Below are positions 6,195 to 12,791 of a stretch of 12,791 nt of DNA, piece by piece. Where the stretch lies: the NCBI GenBank assembly GCA_904501855.1, contig CAJGCI010000041.1, positions 1 through 12,791 on the forward strand, written 5' to 3'. The translations under genes were made by a program, and so were the position numbers. The notes below the pieces were generated by a model that worked only from the letters and a program-made list of their open reading frames with translations, was not told the origin of the DNA and made no database searches. Numbering within the stretch: the stretch's first letter is position 1; the number at the start of each line of letters is the position of its first letter. This DNA comes from Oscillospiraceae bacterium (GTDB taxonomy: Bacteria; Bacillota; Clostridia; Oscillospirales; Oscillospiraceae).

Positions 6195-7439
6195 TCAGAA
6201 TCCGCTGTACTGTATGGCGGAAAGATTCCATTTGGAAGAACCTGGAACCATGATCACCGTTGCGGGATCCGTCACGGTGTCTCCGTCCGAATCCTTATGG
6301 GTCACTTCCGCGTTGCAGACTGCCTGGGATTCCGTGCGGCTGGACACGCCGGTCACCTTGATGGAGGCATTGCCCACGGTCTCCACATCCTCACAGTTGG
6401 TGTATACCGTGTCATTCATTTCCTTATAATGACCCAGTGCGCCGGAGGGGATGTTGGAGGAACCGGTCTTGGACTTGTAGTCCTCCTTCAGATCCGCCAG
6501 AGATTTGATATTGCCGTCTTCGACGGGGAACCATACGTTGCCGTCCTCATCAAAGGAAGGATCCACGGAATAATCCGCGCCGTAGGCGGCACCCACCGAG
6601 AACTTGTACATGTAATTAAACTTGTCCTCGGCAGCTCCCTGCGCATCGGAGATGAGCTGCTGATCCGTACAGTAGAGCACCTTCATCTTGGCGATGGCCT
6701 CATCGGAGGGTTTGGACTCCGTCAGATAGCTCTTCTTGATATAGCCGTCCTGATACTTGTAGTTGATCTTGGCATAGCCGTTGGCCGCGTCCTCGATATA
6801 GTTGACTTCCGTCCCCAGGGTGATCTGGGTCAGAACGGACGAGGAATCATCCGGGCTGGCGTGCATGTCCGCAAAGGCACCGGTATTCACGACATACATG
6901 GATTTGTACGGAGTGGGTGTCGGGGTGGGAGTGGGCGTCGGCGTTGCCGTTTCCGTCGGGGTGGGGGTCGGCGTCTGTGCCGGCGACCTGTCCCGGTGAC
7001 TGAAGCTCACGGCCATGATCACGATGAGGGCGATGGCGCAGGCCACGCCCAGGATCAGGGCGATGAGAGTTCCCTTGGGCTTGTTATCCTCCGGTTTCGG
7101 CAGGGTCTCCCCGTATTCCTCATCGTCGTCCTCGTCATCCCGGGAATATCCGGAGTGGCCTCCGGTGGGCGCGTAGCCGTTGATGTCGCCGGGACGGGCA
7201 CCGTATCCGTACGGAGCTGCTCCGGGACGATAGCCGTCATCCTCATACCGGATGGGATTGCCGTACTCATCATATTCCTGGGTCAGTTCCTCCTCGGGTA
7301 CTTCGTCGTATGGGGGGTCGTTATAATACTGATCGACTTCCGGCCGTGTGGGCCGTTCTTCCTCGAAGATCTCTGCTCCGCAAAACGGGCAGTATTCGGA
7401 ATCATCGCTGATCCGCTTTCCGCATTTCGGACAGAACAT
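6195..7439 (-). CDS. Zinc-ribbon, membrane-anchored SH3-domain protein
   Basis: A 414-residue single-pass membrane protein. The N-terminus is a treble-clef zinc ribbon, CPKCG...CPFCG (Cys3, Cys6, Cys17, Cys20), followed by a disordered Tyr/Asp/Glu/Pro-rich stretch to ~110. One membrane helix (about 124-146) ends in HRDR, then comes a Thr-Pro repeat linker (~156-177). Next is a bacterial SH3-like domain (~182-240: MHASPDDSSSVLTQI...NGYAKINYKYQDGYIKKSYL), which in this family binds wall peptides or ligands. The last ~170 residues I do not recognise; they contain three cysteines. The expected topology is zinc ribbon inside and SH3 outside. ATG 7439 is chosen because GGGAG lies 8 nt upstream; GTG 7445 would be only 2 nt from it. 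It follows the alpha/beta hydrolase gene by 69 nt in the same direction and may be co-transcribed. Its partner and role are unknown. Confidence 0.85.
   Translation of the reverse strand: MFCPKCGKRISDDSEYCPFCGAEIFEEERPTRPEVDQYYNDPPYDEVPEEELTQEYDEYGNPIRYEDDGYRPGAAPYGYGARPGDINGYAPTGGHSGYSRDDEDDDEEYGETLPKPEDNKPKGTLIALILGVACAIALIVIMAVSFSHRDRSPAQTPTPTPTETATPTPTPTPTPTPYKSMYVVNTGAFADMHASPDDSSSVLTQITLGTEVNYIEDAANGYAKINYKYQDGYIKKSYLTESKPSDEAIAKMKVLYCTDQQLISDAQGAAEDKFNYMYKFSVGAAYGADYSVDPSFDEDGNVWFPVEDGNIKSLADLKEDYKSKTGSSNIPSGALGHYKEMNDTVYTNCEDVETVGNASIKVTGVSSRTESQAVCNAEVTHKDSDGDTVTDPATVIMVPGSSKWNLSAIQYSGF
6909..6974 (-). repeat. Thr-Pro coding repeat (extracytoplasmic linker)
   Basis: Low-complexity ACN-CCN coding repeats give (TP)3-TETA-(TP)6, a stiff spacer between membrane helix and SH3 domain. 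The near-identical 6-bp units could expand or contract by slippage and change linker length. Confidence 0.8.
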
Positions 7440-7481
7440 AGACACCGCTCCCTTCTGGTTGGTTTGTGTCAGTAGTGATGG

Positions 7482-7496
7482 TTTATCTCAGATAAA
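7482..7496. promoter_or_regulatory. Perfect palindrome TTTATCTCAGATAAA between two genes
   Basis: Seven-base arms (TTTATCT / AGATAAA) around a single central base, 43-57 nt upstream of the zinc-ribbon gene's ATG and 13 nt past the hydrolase stop. The one-base centre rules out a normal RNA hairpin loop of the full stem and fits a dimeric repressor site better. No clear promoter hexamers flank it. Confidence 0.4.
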
Positions 7497-7508
7497 GATT
7501 TGATGTGT

Positions 7509-8534
7509 TTATGCATCGGAAGAAGAGCCTTCCCCTTCCTCTGCCTTGCCGCCGATGATATCCATGATCAGCTGGACTGCATTCTTCCCTTCCGGGGTAT
7601 TGTGCATGGGATAGTCGTGGTTCAGACCGTTTCCGATGAAGAACCGCACATTCACGCCGGAGCTCTGCAGTTTCTGACAAAGGATCCGCTCATCGGGATA
7701 GAAGATCTCTCTCGTACCGGAGAATACGGTCACGTTCTCCAGACCGTTCATCTCCCCATTGATGGGACTGATCTTATAGAACTTCGTTTCCTCGTCCCCT
7801 GCCCATGCCTTGGCCAGCACCTTCAGTCCTTCCGGAGCCAGCATGGGATCCACTTTCACGTATTCCGAAATGTGGGGATTTTCCATGGTGGCGTCTACCC
7901 AGGGGGAGATCAGGATCAGATTGCCGGGCTGCCGCTGTCCGGTGTAGGACAGATACTCACAGAAGCCCAGTGCCAGACCGCCGCCGGAGGAATCTCCCAG
8001 GATCGTCACGTTGTCCCATCCGAATCCCAGGGTGATCATGGGGATGATCTTCTCCAGATCCTCATAGGCCTTCTCAAAGGTGAACTTCGGAAGCTTCGGA
8101 TAGATGGCCACGATGACCTCGGCATCGTTGGTCAGAGCCAGAGTCTCGGCAAATTTCCAGTGCCGAATGGTCGGCTGGTTGATGTATCCGCCGCCGGGAA
8201 TGTACAGAATGGCCTTTTCGTTGTGACCGGTGTCGTTCAGGAAAAACACCTTGGTCTCGCCTACCATCATCTCCCGCTGGGAGACGGTGAGCTTCGCCGC
8301 CACGGGGATCTCATACTCCGCGTTGGGCTTGGCGTCCTCCACTTCCTTCATGTACTTTTCGGCACTCTCTTTCGTCTCATACAGACTGCGCACCTCCGTG
8401 CGCCGAAGATTCCATTCCGTCAATGTGGCAGCCACGGAACGGTGATATCCCAGACGGGACACCGCGGCCAGGACACACATGGCAAGAGCCAGCAGTGCCA
8501 GGATCCACAGCAGAACGCGAATTCCTTTTCTCAT
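7509..8534 (-). CDS. Membrane-anchored alpha/beta hydrolase (hormone-sensitive-lipase type esterase)
   Basis: A 341-residue protein with one N-terminal membrane helix (~5-25, RVLLWILALLALAMCVLAAV) and a catalytic domain predicted to face outward. Features of the alpha/beta hydrolase-3 (HSL) family are the oxyanion strand YIPGGGY (111-117), nucleophile elbow GDSSGG (Ser182), Asp281 in FYPDE, and His306 in NGLNHDYP. The usual HGGG motif reads PGGG, so the conserved His is replaced by Pro113. It should hydrolyse a carboxylic ester of unknown identity; removal of acetyl groups from wall polymers is possible but unproven. ATG 8534 begins the anchor helix; the ribosome site is weak (AGG only 3 nt away, GAGAG ~10 nt). 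It sits 56 nt after the VanZ-family stop. That gap is AT-rich and contains a TATAAT with a poor -35, so a secondary promoter is possible. Confidence 0.85.
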   Translation of the reverse strand: MRKGIRVLLWILALLALAMCVLAAVSRLGYHRSVAATLTEWNLRRTEVRSLYETKESAEKYMKEVEDAKPNAEYEIPVAAKLTVSQREMMVGETKVFFLNDTGHNEKAILYIPGGGYINQPTIRHWKFAETLALTNDAEVIVAIYPKLPKFTFEKAYEDLEKIIPMITLGFGWDNVTILGDSSGGGLALGFCEYLSYTGQRQPGNLILISPWVDATMENPHISEYVKVDPMLAPEGLKVLAKAWAGDEETKFYKISPINGEMNGLENVTVFSGTREIFYPDERILCQKLQSSGVNVRFFIGNGLNHDYPMHNTPEGKNAVQLIMDIIGGKAEEGEGSSSDA

Positions 8535-8590
8535 TTCCTGTTTTACTCTCTTTCATCGGGCTTATTTCTTAAATAATGTATTATTATACA

Positions 8591-9169
8591 CTATTCTTTG
8601 TATTTTCGCATCGGAATTCCGTAATCATACGCAAAATTCTCATATTTTACGGGATCAAAGTCCGGTCTGCGCCAGATCCGCCCGACACGGATCTTCTGAA
8701 TGATGTAGGCGACCATCAGTCCCGCGCACAGTCCGGCGATATCAAAGAGGACATCCCGGGGCTGGCCGGCGCGGTTTGCCACGTACAGCTGGTGGTACTC
8801 ATCGGTACAGGCATACAGCGCCCCGATATTGAAGCTCCAGAACAGCTGGCCGAAGAATCCCTTCCGGCGTTTCCCCTTTTTCTTCCGGAGCTTGTCGAAC
8901 CGGAAGCTGTAGGTGGTCTCCATCAGGAATATCCCCAGCACGGCGTACTCCGTCATGTGGGCGCCCTTCCGTACCGGATAGGACAGGCGGTCGATATACT
9001 GCTGCTGTGTCCAGGAGTCCATCTCTCCGTATCCGTCTACCACGACATAGCAGATGGCCTTGCACACCTTATTGCTCAGTTCCCCGGACTGTTCTCCCTG
9101 CTGCGCGGACATTCCGAAAATGAACGCCATCCACAGCAGCGTCAGGGTCAGAAACACAAAACGTTTCAC
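8591..9169 (-). CDS. VanZ-family membrane protein
   Basis: A 192-residue integral membrane protein. VanZ-family hallmarks appear in order: a first membrane helix ending FIFGMSAQQGEQSGELS, then RKGAHMTEYAVLGIFL (~75-92), GALYACTDEYHQLYVANRAGQPRDVLFDIAG (~130-160), and a final helix ending VAYII. A charged KLRKKKGKRRKG loop lies between helices 2 and 3. The prototype VanZ gives low-level teicoplanin resistance, but most members have no known reaction. GTG 9169 is chosen because GGAGG (9180-9184) is 10 nt upstream and because the -10 box of the promoter (9212-9217) overlaps the more upstream GTG at 9211, which would lie ahead of the transcript. First gene of a same-direction run with the hydrolase and zinc-ribbon genes. 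Confidence 0.88.
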   Translation of the reverse strand: MKRFVFLTLTLLWMAFIFGMSAQQGEQSGELSNKVCKAICYVVVDGYGEMDSWTQQQYIDRLSYPVRKGAHMTEYAVLGIFLMETTYSFRFDKLRKKKGKRRKGFFGQLFWSFNIGALYACTDEYHQLYVANRAGQPRDVLFDIAGLCAGLMVAYIIQKIRVGRIWRRPDFDPVKYENFAYDYGIPMRKYKE

Positions 9170-9211
9170 GAAAAGCGGACCTCCTTTCTGACATTTTCTT
9201 TCGAGAGCCAC

Positions 9212-9240
9212 ATTATACTTCCCGTCCCCGCCCTTTTCAA
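9212..9240 (-). promoter_or_regulatory. Sigma-A-type promoter of the VanZ-family gene
   Basis: Minus-strand TTGAAA (-35, 9235-9240), 17-nt spacer, TATAAT (-10, 9212-9217). Start predicted near 9205, giving a ~36-nt leader to GTG 9169. It probably also drives the two genes behind it. Confidence 0.75.
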
Positions 9241-9314
9241 GGAACGTTGTGCGAACATATTATGAACAAATCCAAAACATTGAGAATATCCGCTCGTCAA
9301 AATATGGTTTCGGC

Positions 9315-9343
9315 TTGATAGTCGGAATCATTTTTGTTAATAT
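9315..9343 (+). promoter_or_regulatory. Promoter of the Ig-like surface protein gene
   Basis: TTGATA (-35, 9315-9320), 17-nt spacer, TAATAT (-10, 9338-9343). Start near 9350, leader ~40 nt. Back to back with the VanZ promoter, 75 nt between the two -35 boxes. An alternative -10 may lie in TGTAATATAA just downstream. Confidence 0.6.
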
Positions 9344-9390
9344 AGTACATTGTAATATAAGTAAGAACTTCAGAGAAAGGTATTACATTC

Positions 9391-10242
9391 ATGAGAAACA
9401 ATAACGGCAGAATCAGTGGAAAAGCCATCGCGCTCTTTCTTGTGGTGTTGTCTCTTGTCAATATCGGAATCCTGATCGTCCTTCGTCAGAACGGAACCAC
9501 GACTTCCAAACAGGAGCGGGAGACCACAGATGCCATGGAATTATATGAAGGAGAATCCGTAGCCACTCCGGAACCGACTCCGGAGGAAACGGAGCCTGCC
9601 ACCTCGGAAGGCGTCACCGCGGAAGCTCCGGAGATCCAGGAGGAGCTGGACGGGGATACTCCGTCGGAGAATCCGGAAGCCAGCGCAGAACCTGCGGAAA
9701 CGGCGGAAGCGGCTGCCACCCCGAAGCCCACGGTGAAGGCGGAGCAGTCCAAGGGAGGCCCTTCTCTCATCTATAATGAGGACAAGGTCCCCACCGTCAC
9801 ACAGGATGATCTGGATCATCTGGCTCAGGTGTATGTGGAGTCCGGTGCTCTGCAGGCACTGGATGCCAACGGAAAGGACATCTCCGAGGACATCAAGGGT
9901 ATTTACAGCGCCGATCCCAATCAGATGCTCCGCTTCTATGCCACCTTCATCGTGGAGGATGCCAGCAGCGAGCGGGCCAAGATCGACACTTCCTTCAACC
10001 TGACGCCCACCGGGCCGGTGATCGTTCTCACCAAGTACAGCGAGAAGCTGGCCGTGGGAGCCAAGTTCGATCCCGACAGCTACGTGCTGCACGCCACCGA
10101 TGAGAACCACAACAACCTCATGGGCAGCGTGACCTACAAGGGCAAGGTCAACACCGAGAAGCCCGGCCGGTATGTGGTTCAGTATCAGGTCACCAGCAAC
10201 GGCAAGACCTTCGTGACGAACCTTTCCGTAAAGGTCCAGTAA
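9391..10242 (+). CDS. Membrane-anchored surface protein with C-terminal Ig-like domain
   Basis: 283 residues. A single N-terminal membrane segment (~11-31) has no obvious cleavage site, so it is likely a membrane-anchored exported protein. Residues 33-125 are a Glu/Pro/Ala/Thr-rich, acidic, disordered linker (PEPTPEETEPATSEG and similar). Residues ~135-207 form a predicted beta/alpha region I cannot name. Residues ~209-283 match a bacterial Ig-like fold of the DUF5011 type: IVLTKYSEKLAVGAKFD, then YKGKVNTEKPGRYVVQY and NLSVKV. Such domains mediate surface contacts or act as spacers; no enzyme is visible. The ATG has only a modest ribosome site (AAAGG, ~10 nt away). Codon use shifts from about residue 170: Ser becomes almost all AGC, Lys all AAG and Glu all GAG, unlike the N-terminal part. 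It is monocistronic, followed by a strong terminator. Confidence 0.85.
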   Translation: MRNNNGRISGKAIALFLVVLSLVNIGILIVLRQNGTTTSKQERETTDAMELYEGESVATPEPTPEETEPATSEGVTAEAPEIQEELDGDTPSENPEASAEPAETAEAAATPKPTVKAEQSKGGPSLIYNEDKVPTVTQDDLDHLAQVYVESGALQALDANGKDISEDIKGIYSADPNQMLRFYATFIVEDASSERAKIDTSFNLTPTGPVIVLTKYSEKLAVGAKFDPDSYVLHATDENHNNLMGSVTYKGKVNTEKPGRYVVQYQVTSNGKTFVTNLSVKVQ

Positions 10243-10266
10243 CCGGATATTTTAAATCGACAAAAT

Positions 10267-10312
10267 GACAGCTCTGATCCCAACGATCAGAGCTGTCTTT
10301 CATTTTTCCTTT
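10267..10312. terminator. Bidirectional terminator between Ig-like and SLH-GDPD genes
   Basis: Perfect 13-bp stem GACAGCTCTGATC (10267-10279), CCAAC loop, GATCAGAGCTGTC (10285-10297), followed rightward by TTTCATTTTTCCTTTTT and leftward by ATTTTG. It starts 24 nt after the rightward TAA and lies 16 nt beyond the leftward gene's stop. Confidence 0.85.
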
Positions 10313-10313
10313 T

Positions 10314-11738
10314 TCAGTTTTCCATCCGATGTTTGTTCAACAGTGCGGATGCCGAGTAGCGGTTGCTGGTGACGCCGGAGATATAGCGGTCAACGTTCAG
10401 GATCTTATCCTCATCGTCCACCACCCAGATCTCCATGGGAAAGTCGTTTTTCCGGCACAGCTCAATGGAATCGGGATCGAATTTCAGGGAATCGATGAAC
10501 ACCGTGTTCTTGCCGTTCTGCAGTTCCCTCGCCGCCGGGATCACGGAAGGTGCCACGTAGTTGCACACCACGCCCAGCCGCGCTTCCGGCAGGAGCTCCC
10601 GCACCATTTTCAGAAGATAGTCGCTGTAGCTGATCCATGTGGTGTTGTACTGCCATTTATACTTCTGAACGATACTGACGATCTTCTTGATGTCCTGCTC
10701 GGTATAACCCACATCCGATTTCAGTTCCAGATAGGGATGCAGTCCCAGTTTCCGGCACTGGGCAATGAACTCCTCCAGCGAGGGGATCTTCGTTCCCTTG
10801 TACTTCTCATTGAAGAAAATGCCGAAATCGTATTTCCGCACCTCATCGAAGGTCAGGCTGGACAGATAGACGTTCCCCTGCAGTTTCGAGCCGTCCGCCG
10901 TGCGTGCGGTACGGTTGATGGTGGCATCGTGAAGCAGCACCGGTACCCGGTCCTTGGTCAGACGCACATCCGTCTCCACATAGTTGAATCCGTTGTATTT
11001 GGCCGCATCGAAGGACCATTCCGTGTTTTCCGGAGTGGTGAGGTTGAATCCCATGTGGTTGATGGACCGCACCATGGCCCAGTCCACGCTCCCGGGATTC
11101 TGAAACACATCGCAGAACTTGGCGATGACCACGGATACTTCCGCCCGGTTGGTGGTCTCCTTGGGAAGGATCGTCCCGTCGGTATATCCGCCGATCAGAT
11201 GTTCTTTCACGGCCCAGGCAAGGGCTTTCTTCGCCCAGGAGGATACATTGTCCCGGTCCGAGAACTGATCCAGGACCGTCACGCCTGTGGTATCCTCTTC
11301 CCGGATGTATTTTTTATATTTGGCATAGTTTTTGATCATCAGAGCCAGCTGCTCACGGGTGATGGCATCCTGCGGGTGGAATTCCTTTTTCCCCACACCG
11401 CGGACGATCTTATTGGCTGCCGCCCAGTCCACCGCTTTCTTAAACCAGTCTTTCTTCTTGACGTCCGTAAAGGAAACGCTCTTGCCCGTATACTGTTCCT
11501 CACTCATGCGGTACAGCGTCTGGACGAACATCGCTCTGGTGACATCGTTTTTCGGGGAGAAGCTTACGTTGCTGGTTCCCACCATCAGGGAATTGGAAAT
11601 GCAGTAGTTGGCCGCGGAATAGAACCACTGATCCCGGTACATGTCCTTCATGTTCAGAACGCCCTTGGCCGATGCGGCCGGCAGGACGGATACCAGTATC
11701 ATCAGTGCGGCTGCCAGCGCGGTCAGTTTCCTTCTCAT
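10314..11738 (-). CDS. SLH-anchored glycerophosphodiester phosphodiesterase
   Basis: 474 residues, exported. The signal peptide ends at VLPAASA (~24). Three SLH units fill ~27-215, marked by VTRAM, FTDVKKKDWFKKAV...ITREQ, and FSDRDNVSSWAKKAL...TTNRAE. A GDPD TIM-barrel domain fills ~225-465: NHMG (His228), ENT (Glu237), YVETDV (Glu255, Asp257), VLLHD (His270), YLELKSD (Glu338), and WVVDDED near the end. GDPD enzymes split glycerophosphodiesters into glycerol-3-phosphate and an alcohol; placed on the wall it could act on glycerophosphodiesters from lipids or on teichoic-acid-like polymers, but the substrate is inferred. The first active-site motif is HMG instead of the common HRG. ATG 11738 is 11 nt after GGAGG; the in-frame GTG at 11750 lies inside that ribosome site and is rejected. 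Own promoter and terminator, so monocistronic. Confidence 0.9.
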   Translation of the reverse strand: MRRKLTALAAALMILVSVLPAASAKGVLNMKDMYRDQWFYSAANYCISNSLMVGTSNVSFSPKNDVTRAMFVQTLYRMSEEQYTGKSVSFTDVKKKDWFKKAVDWAAANKIVRGVGKKEFHPQDAITREQLALMIKNYAKYKKYIREEDTTGVTVLDQFSDRDNVSSWAKKALAWAVKEHLIGGYTDGTILPKETTNRAEVSVVIAKFCDVFQNPGSVDWAMVRSINHMGFNLTTPENTEWSFDAAKYNGFNYVETDVRLTKDRVPVLLHDATINRTARTADGSKLQGNVYLSSLTFDEVRKYDFGIFFNEKYKGTKIPSLEEFIAQCRKLGLHPYLELKSDVGYTEQDIKKIVSIVQKYKWQYNTTWISYSDYLLKMVRELLPEARLGVVCNYVAPSVIPAARELQNGKNTVFIDSLKFDPDSIELCRKNDFPMEIWVVDDEDKILNVDRYISGVTSNRYSASALLNKHRMEN

Positions 11739-11773
11739 TTTCCAATTCACCTCCCCTGAAACACGTAATAGTT

Positions 11774-11803
11774 ATTATAACAGCTTAATAATGTGTAAGA
11801 CAA
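11774..11803 (-). promoter_or_regulatory. Promoter of the SLH-GDPD gene
   Basis: Minus-strand TTGTCT (-35, 11798-11803), 18-nt spacer, TATAAT (-10, 11774-11779) with a TGT extension directly before it. Start near 11767, leader ~30 nt. A small inverted repeat AACTG-CAA-CAGTT (11810-11822) lies just upstream of the -35. Confidence 0.65.
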
Positions 11804-11834
11804 GATGCTAACTGCAACAGTTCCGGCTGATTAC

Positions 11835-11876
11835 AGATAAAAATGCAGAGAGATTTGGACAAATCTCTCTGCATTT
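11835..11876 (-). terminator. Terminator after the transketolase subunit gene
   Basis: Perfect 16-bp stem: minus-strand AAATGCAGAGAGATTT (11876-11861), GTCC loop, AAATCTCTCTGCATTT (11856-11841), then TTATCT. It starts 15 nt after the TAA. Confidence 0.85.
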
Positions 11877-11891
11877 CCTTTGATGAAATCC

Positions 11892-12791
11892 TTATTTTGC
11901 CAGTTCCTCGGCACACTGCACCAGCGCTTCGGTGGTGATACCGTGCTTTTCCATGAGGCGGTCGTACGGTGCGGTCTCTCCGAAGGTATCCTGGATACCG
12001 ATCTTGCGGAGGATCCCCTTTCCTTCCTGTGCCATGATGTCTGCCACGGCACTGCCGAGACCGTTGATGACGCTGTGATCCTCGATGGTGATGATCTTGC
12101 CGGTCTTCCGGATGCTCTCCTTCACCGCTTCCTCATCCATCGGTTTGATGGTGTGCATGTCCAGCACTTCCGCGGAGATGCCTTTTGCTGCCAGGATCTC
12201 CTGTGCCTCCAGTGCCAGGCGTACCGTGTCGCCGATGGAGATAATGGTGACATCGGTGCCGTCGGCCAGTTTCTTGGCCCTGCCGATCTCGAAACCGTTG
12301 TCATCCTCTTCATAGAGGATGGGAACGGCATTTCTGGTAAAGCGCATGTATACCGGACCGTCCATCTCCACGGCTTTCCGCACCAGTTTCTTGGCAGCCA
12401 CATAGTCTGCCGGCACGATGACGGTCATGTTGGGGATGCTGCGCATGATGGCGAGATCCTCCACCGTCTGATGGCTGGCGCCGTCTCCGTCGGGAGTCAG
12501 TCCGCCGTGGGAGCAGATCAGCTTCACATTCAGTTTGGGATAGCAGATCTCCTGACGTATCATCTCACACATGCGCATGGAACCGAATGCGGCATAGGTC
12601 ACCACGATGGGGATCTTACCGCAGGTGGCCATACCGGCTGCCACGCCGGCACAGTTCTGTTCCGCGATACCCAGGTTATAATACTGATCCGGAAGTGCCT
12701 TCTTGAAGGCATCCGTTTTGCAGGAGGAACCCAGGTCCGCATCGATCACAACAACGTTTCTGTTTTCTTCACCCAGCAGAACGATCTCTTC
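11892..12791 (-). CDS. Transketolase C-terminal subunit (5' end outside window)
   Basis: Partial: 299 codons visible, open to the right edge. Transketolase (with its N-terminal half) moves two-carbon units between sugar phosphates in the non-oxidative pentose phosphate pathway, using thiamine diphosphate (ThDP), in the cytoplasm. The visible part starts in the pyrimidine-binding domain (VVVIDADLGSSCKTDAF), has the NLGIAEQN motif whose Glu activates the cofactor, continues with TYAAFGSMR, HGGLTPDGDGASHQ and VIVPAD, and ends with the transketolase C-terminal domain (IEDHSVINGLG). In Clostridia the enzyme is often split into two adjacent genes. The sequence before IDADL matches the beginning of such a C-terminal subunit, so perhaps ~20 codons are missing, and the N-terminal half should lie just beyond the right edge. 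A strong terminator follows. Related 1-deoxyxylulose-5-phosphate synthase has a similar domain order but a longer protein and is less likely. Confidence 0.9.
   Translation of the reverse strand, partial: EEIVLLGEENRNVVVIDADLGSSCKTDAFKKALPDQYYNLGIAEQNCAGVAAGMATCGKIPIVVTYAAFGSMRMCEMIRQEICYPKLNVKLICSHGGLTPDGDGASHQTVEDLAIMRSIPNMTVIVPADYVAAKKLVRKAVEMDGPVYMRFTRNAVPILYEEDDNGFEIGRAKKLADGTDVTIISIGDTVRLALEAQEILAAKGISAEVLDMHTIKPMDEEAVKESIRKTGKIITIEDHSVINGLGSAVADIMAQEGKGILRKIGIQDTFGETAPYDRLMEKHGITTEALVQCAEELAK

Noticed and set aside
6297..7475. Open plus-strand frame of 392 codons opposite the zinc-ribbon gene
   Set aside because: Its Gly/Val/Arg-rich product is the complement of Thr-Pro and acidic codons; the minus strand has the zinc ribbon, membrane helix and SH3 domain.
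7500..8576. Open plus-strand frame of 358 codons opposite the hydrolase gene
   Set aside because: The minus strand carries GDSSGG and the rest of the hydrolase fold; the plus frame has no start signal.
8576..8590. TGTATTATTATACA as an operator before the hydrolase gene
   Set aside because: Only five-base arms in a very AT-rich gap; likely by chance.
10329..11759. Open plus-strand frame of 476 codons opposite the SLH-GDPD gene
   Set aside because: It mirrors the coding strand across almost its full length, with no ribosome site and no recognisable domain; the minus strand encodes clear SLH and GDPD motifs.

Overview
This window looks like chromosomal DNA from a moderately GC-rich, anaerobic, Gram-positive Clostridia-type bacterium; an Oscillospiraceae/Lachnospiraceae-like source is my guess. 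The reasons are three S-layer-homology (SLH) surface proteins, strong GGAGG ribosome sites feeding GTG/TTG starts, sigma-A-like promoters, a VanZ-family protein, a zinc-ribbon/SH3 membrane protein, and a transketolase C-terminal half that appears to be its own gene. GC level was judged by eye, not computed.

Layout, left to right. (1) 1-1583, minus strand: a secreted CHAP-type peptidase/amidase with SLH repeats, cut by the left edge. It is divergent from (2) 1813-2607, plus: a class I SAM-dependent methyltransferase. The intergenic region holds both promoters and a perfect 14-bp direct repeat. (3) 2667-3812, minus: a large divergent protein resembling the plasmid pRiA4b ORF-3 family, convergent with the methyltransferase across a shared 13-bp terminator hairpin. 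(4) 3880-4332, minus: a small protein I cannot name. (5) 4645-5832, minus: a second secreted Cys-peptidase-like protein with three SLH repeats, a TTG start, a good promoter and a long, possibly folded leader. (6-8) 6195-9169, minus, probably partly co-transcribed: VanZ-family protein, membrane-anchored alpha/beta hydrolase, and zinc-ribbon/TM/SH3 protein. (9) 9391-10242, plus: a membrane-anchored Ig-like surface protein. (10) 10314-11738, minus: three SLH repeats fused to a glycerophosphodiester phosphodiesterase (GDPD) domain. (11) 11892-12791, minus: transketolase C-terminal subunit, cut by the right edge.

The central theme is the cell envelope. Three different predicted hydrolases (two cysteine-peptidase-like, one GDPD) are fused to wall-binding SLH repeats, and they sit among membrane-anchored SH3, Ig-like, VanZ and esterase proteins. 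This could be a surface remodelling neighbourhood, but most genes have their own promoter and terminator, so it is a cluster rather than one operon. An ATTAYGTCAAC motif recurs in the promoter or leader regions of three of the genes and could mark shared regulation. I found no tRNA, rRNA, CRISPR array, insertion sequence or attachment site.
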